DNA of 64,000 nucleotides, taken from NCBI RefSeq assembly GCF_001746835.1, contig NZ_CP016094.1, forward strand, positions 2,418,001-2,482,000. The letters run 5' to 3'. The DNA is from Lacunisphaera limnophila (GTDB lineage Bacteria > Verrucomicrobiota > Verrucomicrobiia > Opitutales > Opitutaceae). The notes below the pieces were generated by a model that saw nothing but the letters and a program-made list of their open reading frames with translations, had not been told where the DNA came from and ran no database searches. Each line of letters starts with the position of its first letter. Position 1 is the stretch's first letter. Positions 27,009 through 34,136 of the stretch are shown here, piece by piece. The position numbers and the translations under genes were made by a program.

Positions 27009-29039
27009 TCAGCGGATCTCGACCTTGGCCACGTAGGCCCAGTCGTTGGTGGGGCTGCCGGCGGGGCCGTTGCCGAGGCGCAGGTGCAGGTCGCCGCTGA
27101 AGCCGGCGGGCAGGGTGAGGTCGATCGTCTGGGGACCGCGGTCGGCCGGTTGGCGCGCGGGATCCAGCTGCCGGCGGTAGAGCAGGCGGCGCGGACCGTC
27201 GGCCGGGACGGCGACCACCTCGAGGCTGATGCCGTCGGTCACCGCCTTGCCATCCGGCGCGAACGCGGCGTCGGGAAGTCCGGCGACGGCCTGGAAGCGG
27301 CGGGCGCCCGGGGCGGGTCGGAAGACGAGTTCGGCCGGCGCGTGGGCGTTGAGGATGAGGCGGCCGTCGAGTTCGGCGGAGCCGATGCCGTATTGGCTGT
27401 GCACCGCGTGGGGTGCGGGCTGGAAGAGCGCGAGGGCGGGGCCGGTGAGCAGGTTCGCGGGCAGGCCGGCGGGGAAGGTGTCGTCGGTGAGGACGGGTGC
27501 CAGATCGAGCAGGTTGGCCGGCGCGGTACCCGCCGGCAGGTAGAGGGCGTCGTCACCGTGGGTGGCGGCAGGGGCGGGGGAGAGGCCGAAGCGGGCGGCG
27601 CGTTCGCGGATGAAATCGGGGCGGTCGCGGAGCTTGTCGCCGTGGATCACCATCGCCGCGATGCGGCGGGGCGGGAGCTGGGCGATGATGTCGTCGAGCA
27701 CAGCCGTTTCGTTTTCCCGCTCGCCGGGCACCATCACGGCGCGGCGTTGAAAATAATAGGGCAGGAGCGGGTTCCAGTCGGCGCCGTAGATGAGCACCAC
27801 GCCGTCGGCGGGCACGGCGTCGCGGATGAGGGCGGCGAGCGGTGGGGGCGGCGGGGCGGGGTTCCGGTGGTGGGAGTAATAGCCGCGGTAGTAGGCGTGG
27901 AACTGGAAGAGCAGGATGAGGCCGAGGGCCAGCCAGTTGGTGCCGCGGGGGAGGCGCGCATCGTCCCAGGCCGCGGCCAGCATCAAGCCGGCGGCGGCGA
28001 GGAGTAGCAGCGAGTTGGCCGCGTAGTAATAATCGTGGATGTGGTAGAGGTTGGCGAAGACGAGCGGGCCGGAGAGGAAGCCGAGCACGGCCACCCCCGC
28101 GATCCAGCGGGTGCGGGCGGGGGCGAAGGGGGCGCACAGCAGGGCGATCGCGATCGCGCCCTCGGCGAGGTTGTGGTCAACGACGGTTTCCTGTAGGTGG
28201 ACCCAGAACGACCAGTCGAAGCGCAGGCCGAGCGCGCCGAAGTTCCAGTGGTGTAGTTCCCGGGCGGCGAGGAAGCCGGTGAAGGGGTTGGAGTCCTTGA
28301 CGGCGTCGCCATGGCGGACCCACCACCACGCGAGGCCGAGGGAGACCACGGCGGGGATGATGGCGGCGACGAGGTTGCGCCGGACGGCGGTCGTGGGCTG
28401 CCGTAGCGAGTTCAGCACCAGGGCCAGGGCGGGCAGGCCGAACACGAGGAAGGTGGTGATCTTGGTGAGACCGGCCAACACACCAGCCGCCGTCGTGGCG
28501 AGGATCCAGAGCGCGCGCGGATTTTCCAAGGAGCGACGGAGCAGGGCGAGGAACCAAACGCTGAAGCACAGGGCCGTGGTCTCGATCATGAAGGTCCGCG
28601 CATAAAACAGGTAGACCGGAGAGGAAAGCACCACGGCCAGGACCACGAGGCGGCGGGACGGCGGGAGGGAGGCAAAGCCGAGCAGATCGTAGAGCGCGGG
28701 CAGGCAGGCCAGCAGGAAGATGATGCCGGTCAGGCGTCCCGCCTGCTCCAGCGGCAGGCCGGTGGCCTGATGCAGGGTGGCGACGATGATCTGGTAAACG
28801 GGGAATTCCATCGGCACCGACCAGGGCGGGCCGAAGAGCGGGAAGAGGTAGTCCAGCTGCCAGCCGGCGCTGGCGATCCACCAGGTGCTGAGGGCGGTCT
28901 GGAGCTGGCGGAACTCGTAGCGGTCGAGGAGGGAGGCGTGCCAGGATCGGGTGAGCAGCGCGAGCGCCAGCAGGAGCACGAGGCCGAACATCACGGCCAG
29001 GGCGCGGGGGGAAGTCCGGGAATGGTCGGTTCCGATCAT
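27009..29039 (-). CDS. Integral membrane GT-C glycosyltransferase-like protein (EFRQ family)
   Basis: This 676-aa protein has the same plan as the three plus-strand GT-C proteins: a short polar N-terminus, a first membrane helix at about 12-31, RYEFRQLQTA (40-49), PPWSVPMEFPVYQ, YLFYARTFMIE, about ten more membrane segments, then a soluble half ending NDWAYVAKVEIR. It is the only one of the four on the minus strand and the last gene of the long minus-strand operon. Its ATG (29039) lies two bases after the stop of the epimerase-like gene, indicating coupled translation; the frame upstream of it is shadow sequence. The role inferred is addition of a side-branch or modifying sugar on the periplasmic face. 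Confidence 0.88.
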   Translation of the reverse strand: MIGTDHSRTSPRALAVMFGLVLLLALALLTRSWHASLLDRYEFRQLQTALSTWWIASAGWQLDYLFPLFGPPWSVPMEFPVYQIIVATLHQATGLPLEQAGRLTGIIFLLACLPALYDLLGFASLPPSRRLVVLAVVLSSPVYLFYARTFMIETTALCFSVWFLALLRRSLENPRALWILATTAAGVLAGLTKITTFLVFGLPALALVLNSLRQPTTAVRRNLVAAIIPAVVSLGLAWWWVRHGDAVKDSNPFTGFLAARELHHWNFGALGLRFDWSFWVHLQETVVDHNLAEGAIAIALLCAPFAPARTRWIAGVAVLGFLSGPLVFANLYHIHDYYYAANSLLLLAAAGLMLAAAWDDARLPRGTNWLALGLILLFQFHAYYRGYYSHHRNPAPPPPPLAALIRDAVPADGVVLIYGADWNPLLPYYFQRRAVMVPGERENETAVLDDIIAQLPPRRIAAMVIHGDKLRDRPDFIRERAARFGLSPAPAATHGDDALYLPAGTAPANLLDLAPVLTDDTFPAGLPANLLTGPALALFQPAPHAVHSQYGIGSAELDGRLILNAHAPAELVFRPAPGARRFQAVAGLPDAAFAPDGKAVTDGISLEVVAVPADGPRRLLYRRQLDPARQPADRGPQTIDLTLPAGFSGDLHLRLGNGPAGSPTNDWAYVAKVEIR

Positions 29040-29041
29040 GG

Positions 29042-29952
29042 TCAGTCGCCGGTCGAGGCGGTGGCGGCGCGGCGAATGCCCTCGTCGAGGGCCACTTGGG
29101 GCCGCCAGCCGGTGGCGGCCTGCAGGCGGGTGGGGTCGAGCCGGCTGTCCCGCACATCCCAGGCGGGGGCCGGGGTGGACGTGGTGAGGATCTTCCGGCC
29201 GGTGTGTTGCTCCACGAGGGTGATGATCTCGCGGACGCTGTGGGATTCGCCGGAGCCGAGGTTGTAGGTGCCGGGGGGCCGGCGGCTGACCACGGCGGCC
29301 AGGGCGGCGAGAAAGTCGGTGTGATGGATAAAATCCTTCCGTGCGCCGCCGTCGCCCCAGAGTGGGAGCGGCCGGCCCTCGAGCGCGCAACGGATGGCGT
29401 GGGGAATCACGCCCTGCACGCGGCCGGCGGGCACCGGATAGCCGTAGGGATTCGCGATGCGCAGGATGGTGCAGGGCAGGGAGTGGCGGGTCGCGGCTGC
29501 GTTGATTAGTCCCTCGGCGGCCAGCTTGGCGCGGCCATAACGGCCGATGGGCTCGCAGGGGTCGGTCTCGACATTCGGCCGGCCGGGGGCGTTGCCGTAG
29601 ACGGCGCCGCCGGAAGAAAAAAAGATGAGGTGCGGCCGCGCGCCGGCGGGGAGCGCGGCGAGGCCGGCCAGCAGCCGGGCCAGGCGGGGCAGGTCCTCGC
29701 GTTCCTCCGTGCCGGGCTGCTGCTCGGAGGTGGCGGGCAGCGTGCTCCAGGCGAGATCGAGGAGCACATCGGCCCGGGCCAGGTGCTCTGGCCGGTCAAG
29801 TTCCGCCAGGGGGTGGCAGCCGTCGCCGTCGCGGCGCGAATGCAGGATGACCTCGTGGCCCGGCGCGCGGAAATGGGCGGCGACGAGCGCAGCCAGGCGG
29901 CCGCGGCCCCGGTGACGAACAGACGTTGCGGCCGTGAAACGGGAAGGGACAT
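29042..29952 (-). CDS. NAD-dependent epimerase/dehydratase (SDR), apparent one-base frameshift
   Basis: The intact C-terminal part (ATG/GTG-initiated frame from 29767 down) has the SDR features FFSSGGAVYGN, YGRAKLAAE (YxxxK), NPYG and a GalE/RmlD-like tail (YNLGSGESHSV). The N-terminal Rossmann strand is in another frame: from ATG 29952 the sequence reads MSLPVSRPQRLFVTGA, then the glycine-rich motif continues as GRLAALVAAHF only after a shift. At 29901-29910 a two-base remnant sits between the GCC and GGC codons, so one base appears to be missing inside a G/C-only run. Restoring it would give a normal 303-aa protein. This is either a real disabling mutation or a sequencing/assembly error. 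It is spaced two bases from the genes on both sides, as expected for a working operon member. Confidence 0.75.
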
Positions 29953-29957
29953 CACGG

Positions 29958-31868
29958 TCAGGCTGTCAGGCCGGCGTAGAAACTGGCAAGCGCCTCCGCG
30001 CTGCGGCGCCAGCTGAAGTGCTGCGCGGCGAAGGCGGTGGCCCCGGTGCCAAGGCGTTTCCGCAGGGCCGGGTCACGCCAGAGCTCCGTGATCGCCGCGG
30101 CGATGCCCGCGGCGCCGGCCTGGTCGAGGACATAGGCGTCGACTCCGTGGCGGAGCTGCAGGCCGAGATTAGTGCGGGGGAGGATGACGGGGCGGCCGAG
30201 GGCGAAGAACTCGGGGAGCTTGGACGGGAAGCGGTAGTCGTTGAAGGCGTCGGCGCGGCCGGGTTGCACGAAAAAATCGGCCAGGGCCATGAGGGGCGGC
30301 AGGTGGTGGTGGTGCAGGATCTGGCCGAGGGACAGGACGTGCGGGGCGACCTCGCCGGCCAGCGGGCCGAGAAAATCCACGGCATCGAGGCCGGTGCGCA
30401 GGAGGAGGGTCGACGAGCCGGCGCGGTTGAGTTGCAAAACGGCGGCGTAGAGCTCGCGCACCTCGGCGGCGTTGGCGGCGTGCACGTTGCCGTGATAAAA
30501 CAGCACAGTGGTGCGGGGCGGGAGGCCAAGTTGCCGGCGGAAAGCACGCGGCACGGGGCGCGGGAAAAAGCAGCGGGCATCGGCGGCGGGCGTCAGGGTC
30601 AGGCGGGATTTCGCGGCGGGCACGAATTCCGCGAGGCGCTCCGTGATGTGGGTGACGCCGGTGGCGGCGGCGAGGAAGGCGCGGCTGTGGTGCGGGTGCG
30701 AGAGGTCCGGCGGCACGAGGGCGTCGAGTGTGGCATCGTCGAGGGCGTCGAGCTCGGCGAAGGACCGGCGGAGGGTGAGGGCGAGGATCTCCTGCTCGTT
30801 GTCCTCGAGGTGCACCACGAGGCGCGCCTGGTGCCGGGCGGCGAGCGGGAGGGCGAGGCGGCGGACATTTTCGCGGGTCGTCCAGGCGTGGATGACATCG
30901 GGTCCGCGGCCGTCGGGAAAGGTCACGCCCGCGGCGGCCTGCGCGTGGGTGAGCGCGGTGAAGGAGGGGCGGAGGTGGTGGGCGAGGGTGGAGGGATCGT
31001 GGGCCACGGCCACCGCGCAGCGATGGCCGGCGGCGGCGAGCTCGTTGGCGAGGCCGGCAACGTGGAGCGCGCTGTTGGCGGCGAAGCTGCCGGGCAGGAT
31101 GAAGAGCAGGTTGAGCGGACGAGTCTGGATGGGCTGGGCGAAAACGGGTTGGAGCGGCGCGACCGGGAGCGGGATGCGCGGCGCGGCGAGCTCCAGGCTG
31201 GCGGCGTGATTTTCGTCGGTGGCCACGTCAACCTGCAGCAAGGACCGCGCGATCTCGACGGAGCCGTCCGCAAACCGGGCCTTGAGGCGCACCGGACCGC
31301 GGCCGGCGGAGAGGATGGTACGGCTCTTGAAACCGGCGCGGGCGGCGTGGGCTACGCCGGGATGTGCGGCGGGCAGGTCGGGCCGGCGGCGACCGACCAC
31401 GCAGGAAATTTCCTGATGCCCGTAGCGGACGGACAGTGCCTGGACGGGTTGATCGTGGCGGAGGGCCCAGCCCTCGACGTGGAGGCGCCGGGTGATCGTG
31501 CCCGTGGCGGCGGGCAGCTCGATGCCGGCGCGGAAATGCGGGGGTTCGACGGCGAGGCTAAGCGCGCGAAAGCAGCGCCAGCTGCCGTCAGGCAGACAGG
31601 CCTCGAGGCGGGCCTCATAAACCCCGGCGGGCAGGCGGCCGGTGATGGTGAAGCCGCAGTGCGCGGCGGCGGGTTCGCGGGGGCGCTGCGCCGCCACATC
31701 GCGGCGGGGGTGGCGGGCGGTGAGCGGGAGGGCACCGGCGGAGGTGGCGAGGCGCACGGCGGGCGGCTCGGCGTGGCCGGCCAGCAGACACCAGCCGGTG
31801 ACCGAGACGAGTCCGTCGCGGGCGTGCAGCGGGCGCGGGGACTCGATCTCGCCGTGCAGACGGCTCAT
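29958..31868 (-). CDS. GT4-like glycosyltransferase with N-terminal beta modules
   Basis: This 636-aa protein begins with two beta modules (about 15-105: VSVTGWCLLAG, ARHPRRDVAA; and about 125-220: HVEGWALRHDQPV, GRRRPDLPAAHPG), followed by a GT-B domain from about 245 (LNLLFILPGSFAANSAL). The C-terminal donor region has VQPGRADAFNDYRFPSKLPE and FALGRPVI, typical of GT4 enzymes, but not the ESFPRVVxE motif of the region A proteins, so it is a separate branch. Its start overlaps the stop of the coiled-coil gene by four bases (ATGA), which points to translational coupling. Confidence 0.88.
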   Translation of the reverse strand: MSRLHGEIESPRPLHARDGLVSVTGWCLLAGHAEPPAVRLATSAGALPLTARHPRRDVAAQRPREPAAAHCGFTITGRLPAGVYEARLEACLPDGSWRCFRALSLAVEPPHFRAGIELPAATGTITRRLHVEGWALRHDQPVQALSVRYGHQEISCVVGRRRPDLPAAHPGVAHAARAGFKSRTILSAGRGPVRLKARFADGSVEIARSLLQVDVATDENHAASLELAAPRIPLPVAPLQPVFAQPIQTRPLNLLFILPGSFAANSALHVAGLANELAAAGHRCAVAVAHDPSTLAHHLRPSFTALTHAQAAAGVTFPDGRGPDVIHAWTTRENVRRLALPLAARHQARLVVHLEDNEQEILALTLRRSFAELDALDDATLDALVPPDLSHPHHSRAFLAAATGVTHITERLAEFVPAAKSRLTLTPAADARCFFPRPVPRAFRRQLGLPPRTTVLFYHGNVHAANAAEVRELYAAVLQLNRAGSSTLLLRTGLDAVDFLGPLAGEVAPHVLSLGQILHHHHLPPLMALADFFVQPGRADAFNDYRFPSKLPEFFALGRPVILPRTNLGLQLRHGVDAYVLDQAGAAGIAAAITELWRDPALRKRLGTGATAFAAQHFSWRRSAEALASFYAGLTA

Positions 31869-32425
31869 GGCTGGTGGCGGCCGAGCGTGCGTTCCAATGA
31901 GCGCAGCCAGGCGGTCCAGCGCCAGCTGCGCGAGGCCTTCATGGCGCGTTGCTCGGCGTCGAGCTGATTGATCCGTTCCAGCCGGCTGGCGGATTCCGCG
32001 AGGGCGGTGGCGAGCCGGGCGGCCAGGTCGGCGGCCCGGGCCTGCTCCGCGCGGGCGAGCTCGGCCTGGGCGGCGATGAGTTGCTGGAGCTGTTCGGTCT
32101 CACCGAGGAGGTCCTGTTCGCGGCCCGTCGTGGCGGTGAGGGCGGCGCGGGTTTCCTCGAGGGCCTGGTTGGTCACGTGTTGCACGTGGCGCAGGTGGTC
32201 GAATTGCTGCTGCAGGCTGGTGCGGACGCGCTCCAAGTGCGCGGCCTCGTCGGATTTCCGGTCGGCGAGGGTCTGGGCCTGGGCAAGAAGTTGCTCGAGG
32301 GAGGCGAGACGGGGCGAGAGTTCGTCGCGGGTATCCTCCAATTCCATGATGCGGACCTGGGCCAGGATGAGCTGCTGGCGGAGCAGGTTCGTCGGATCGG
32401 CCGGCGCGGCGGGGTCGGGGTTCAT
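31865..32425 (-). CDS. Small coiled-coil protein of unknown function
   Basis: This 186-aa protein is rich in Leu, Gln, Glu and Ala with heptad-like spacing from about residue 15 to 160, predicted as one long coiled coil. It ends in a basic, tryptophan-rich tail (SRSWRWTAWLRSLERTLGR) that may bind the membrane or a partner; similar tails end many glycan-assembly proteins. It has no signal peptide and no catalytic motif. It sits between a methyltransferase-GT2 fusion and a GT4, downstream of Wzt, a methyltransferase and a kinase-like domain. By analogy with the coiled-coil ruler of WbdD it might set spacing in a chain-terminating complex, but this is a hypothesis. A conserved 19-base element lies 33 bases upstream of its ATG. 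Confidence 0.8.
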   Translation of the reverse strand: MNPDPAAPADPTNLLRQQLILAQVRIMELEDTRDELSPRLASLEQLLAQAQTLADRKSDEAAHLERVRTSLQQQFDHLRHVQHVTNQALEETRAALTATTGREQDLLGETEQLQQLIAAQAELARAEQARAADLAARLATALAESASRLERINQLDAEQRAMKASRSWRWTAWLRSLERTLGRHQP

Positions 32426-32458
32426 GGGACGGGGGAACTCAACGTACCGGGGGTCGGA

Positions 32459-32477
32459 ATGTGAAGCCTATAGTCGG
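32459..32477 (-). promoter_or_regulatory. Conserved leader element, copy 1
   Basis: On the minus strand this reads CCGACTATAGGCTTCACAT. It is identical at 18 of 19 positions to the element at 34118-34136 and lies 33 bases from the ATG of the coiled-coil gene; the other copy is 32 bases from the next ATG upstream. The fixed distance suggests a leader, operator or promoter part rather than chance. The rest of the 145-bp spacer (32426-32570) shows nothing else I can name. Confidence 0.5.
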
Positions 32478-32570
32478 ACGCCAGGGAACGGCGGCCCTCG
32501 CGACCAGCGGCAAAGGGCGAGACCAGGGCCGCGCCCACGGGCTGGCCTGGTCGGTCGGCGGGAGTGCCGC

Positions 32571-34085
32571 TCAGACGAACTTCAATTTCCGCGCGGCGAA
32601 GAGGACCATGCGGAGCAGGAGCCAGCCGTGTTTCCAGCGCTGGATGTTGGTGGTGCCGTAGGTGCGCTCCTTGTAGCGGATGGGGACGTCGGCGATCTTG
32701 AGGTTCAGCCGGGCGGCGCCGAAGAGCAGGTCGAAGTCGCCGAAGGGGTCGAAGTCGCCGAAGTAAGCGCGGTTGGCGGCGACGCGGTCGTAATGCGCGC
32801 GGCGGAGGACCTTGGTGCCGCAGAGGGTGTCCTTGACGGGCTGGCCGAGCAGCCAGGTGAAGATGATGCCGAAAGCCTTGTTCGCGCAGAGATTGAGGAA
32901 CTGCATGGCCTTGTCGTCCATCGGATAGACGAGGCGGCAGCCGTTGGCGAATTCCGCCTGACCGCTGGCGAGGATGGCGTAGAACTTCGGCAGCTCCTCG
33001 GGGGGCATGGTGAGGTCGGCGTCGAGGATCATGAGGATGTCGCCAGTGGCGGCGGCGAAGCCGCAGCGCACGGCGTCGCCCTTGCCCTTGCCGGGTTGCT
33101 GCATGATCTTGATTTTCAGTTCCGGGTGCTCGCGGGCGACGCGCTGGATCTCGGCCCAGGTGTTGTCCTTGGAGTGGCCCTCGACAAAGATGAGCTCGGT
33201 GCCGCCGCCCATCTGGGGGGTGCGGCGGATGGCGGCCTCGATGTTGCCGGCCTCGTTGCGGGCGGGGATGACGACCGAGACGGTGGGAAGCACCGTGCCG
33301 GCCTCCCGGTTGCCGGCTGCTGCCGGCCCCGGGCCAGTCGCCGAACCTTCGTTCTGGCTGGGCTGGCCGGCCGGTGTTTGTCCGGGCCGGTCGCCCGGCA
33401 AACGGCTGGGTCGGGCCACGATGAAGACGGTGAGGCAGAACCACTGGAGGAGCGGGGCGAGCCAGCGGTTGAAGACCAGGTCCAGCCCGGGCACCGGCAC
33501 GGGCAGCAGGATGCGCGATTGGGAGGCGAGGGGGGTCCAGCCGCCGAGGTGGAGCAGGTTGACGACGTCGGCGGAGGCCAGCCAGCTGCTGCGCGGTTGC
33601 GGGCCGCGGAGGCCGACGAGCTCGGCGAGCGAGAAGAGCGGGCGCCAGAGGGAATTCTGGAAGTTCACGGCGAGCCGCGTGCCCGGGTGGGAGCAGGGGA
33701 GCAGGCGGGCGAACAAGGCCTGGACGTCGGCGGCGAGGTTTAGCGTGTCGGAGACGATGATGTAGTCGAAGGTGCCGGCGAGCTCGAGGGCCTCGCCGGC
33801 CTGGACGTGGAACTCGGCGCCGGGCACGCGGGCGCGCGCCGCCTCGATCTGGCGCGGCGAGAGGTCGACGCCCACACGGCGGGCGGCATGGAGCTGCCCC
33901 AGGAGTTCGCCGGCGCCACAGCCGATCTCGAGCACCGAAGCCTCGGCGGGGATGAGGAGGTTGTAGTAATGAGCGAGCAACCGACGGTAACCGCGGGAGG
34001 CCCACCGGCTGGCGGCCGGCGCGGCATCGTAGAAGCCCTGGATCTCATCCAGGTGCTGGCGGGTGATCTCGGGCAGGGCGGTCAT
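32571..34085 (-). CDS. SAM-dependent methyltransferase fused to a GT2 (DPM1-like) glycosyltransferase
   Basis: This 504-aa two-domain protein has a class I methyltransferase at residues 1-225 (motif I VLEIGCGAGE at 51-60, VGVDLS at 71-76) and a GT2 at about 265-500 (TVSVVIPARNEAGNI, DADLTMP at 355-361, then GTKVLRRAHYD). The linker (228-263) is proline/glycine-rich. The GT2 half resembles dolichyl/polyprenyl-phosphate sugar synthases, which make the lipid-linked donors used by GT-C enzymes; several GT-C proteins are encoded in this window, so a donor-supply role is reasonable. The C-terminus has no membrane anchor. It is spaced 51 bases from the upstream gene, a stretch carrying the second copy of the conserved leader element. 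Confidence 0.88.
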   Translation of the reverse strand: MTALPEITRQHLDEIQGFYDAAPAASRWASRGYRRLLAHYYNLLIPAEASVLEIGCGAGELLGQLHAARRVGVDLSPRQIEAARARVPGAEFHVQAGEALELAGTFDYIIVSDTLNLAADVQALFARLLPCSHPGTRLAVNFQNSLWRPLFSLAELVGLRGPQPRSSWLASADVVNLLHLGGWTPLASQSRILLPVPVPGLDLVFNRWLAPLLQWFCLTVFIVARPSRLPGDRPGQTPAGQPSQNEGSATGPGPAAAGNREAGTVLPTVSVVIPARNEAGNIEAAIRRTPQMGGGTELIFVEGHSKDNTWAEIQRVAREHPELKIKIMQQPGKGKGDAVRCGFAAATGDILMILDADLTMPPEELPKFYAILASGQAEFANGCRLVYPMDDKAMQFLNLCANKAFGIIFTWLLGQPVKDTLCGTKVLRRAHYDRVAANRAYFGDFDPFGDFDLLFGAARLNLKIADVPIRYKERTYGTTNIQRWKHGWLLLRMVLFAARKLKFV

Positions 34086-34117
34086 GGCAGGCCTCCACTC
34101 AAGATGGCCGGTGCGGG

Positions 34118-34136
34118 ATGTGAAGCCAATAGTCGG
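34118..34136 (-). promoter_or_regulatory. Conserved leader element, copy 2
   Basis: On the minus strand this reads CCGACTATTGGCTTCACAT, one base different from the copy at 32459-32477, and it stands 32 bases upstream of the methyltransferase-GT2 start. It directly follows the stop codon of the 1308-aa gene at 34137. The similarity extends weakly toward the start codon: both copies have TTGAGT at nearly the same distance. Confidence 0.5.
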
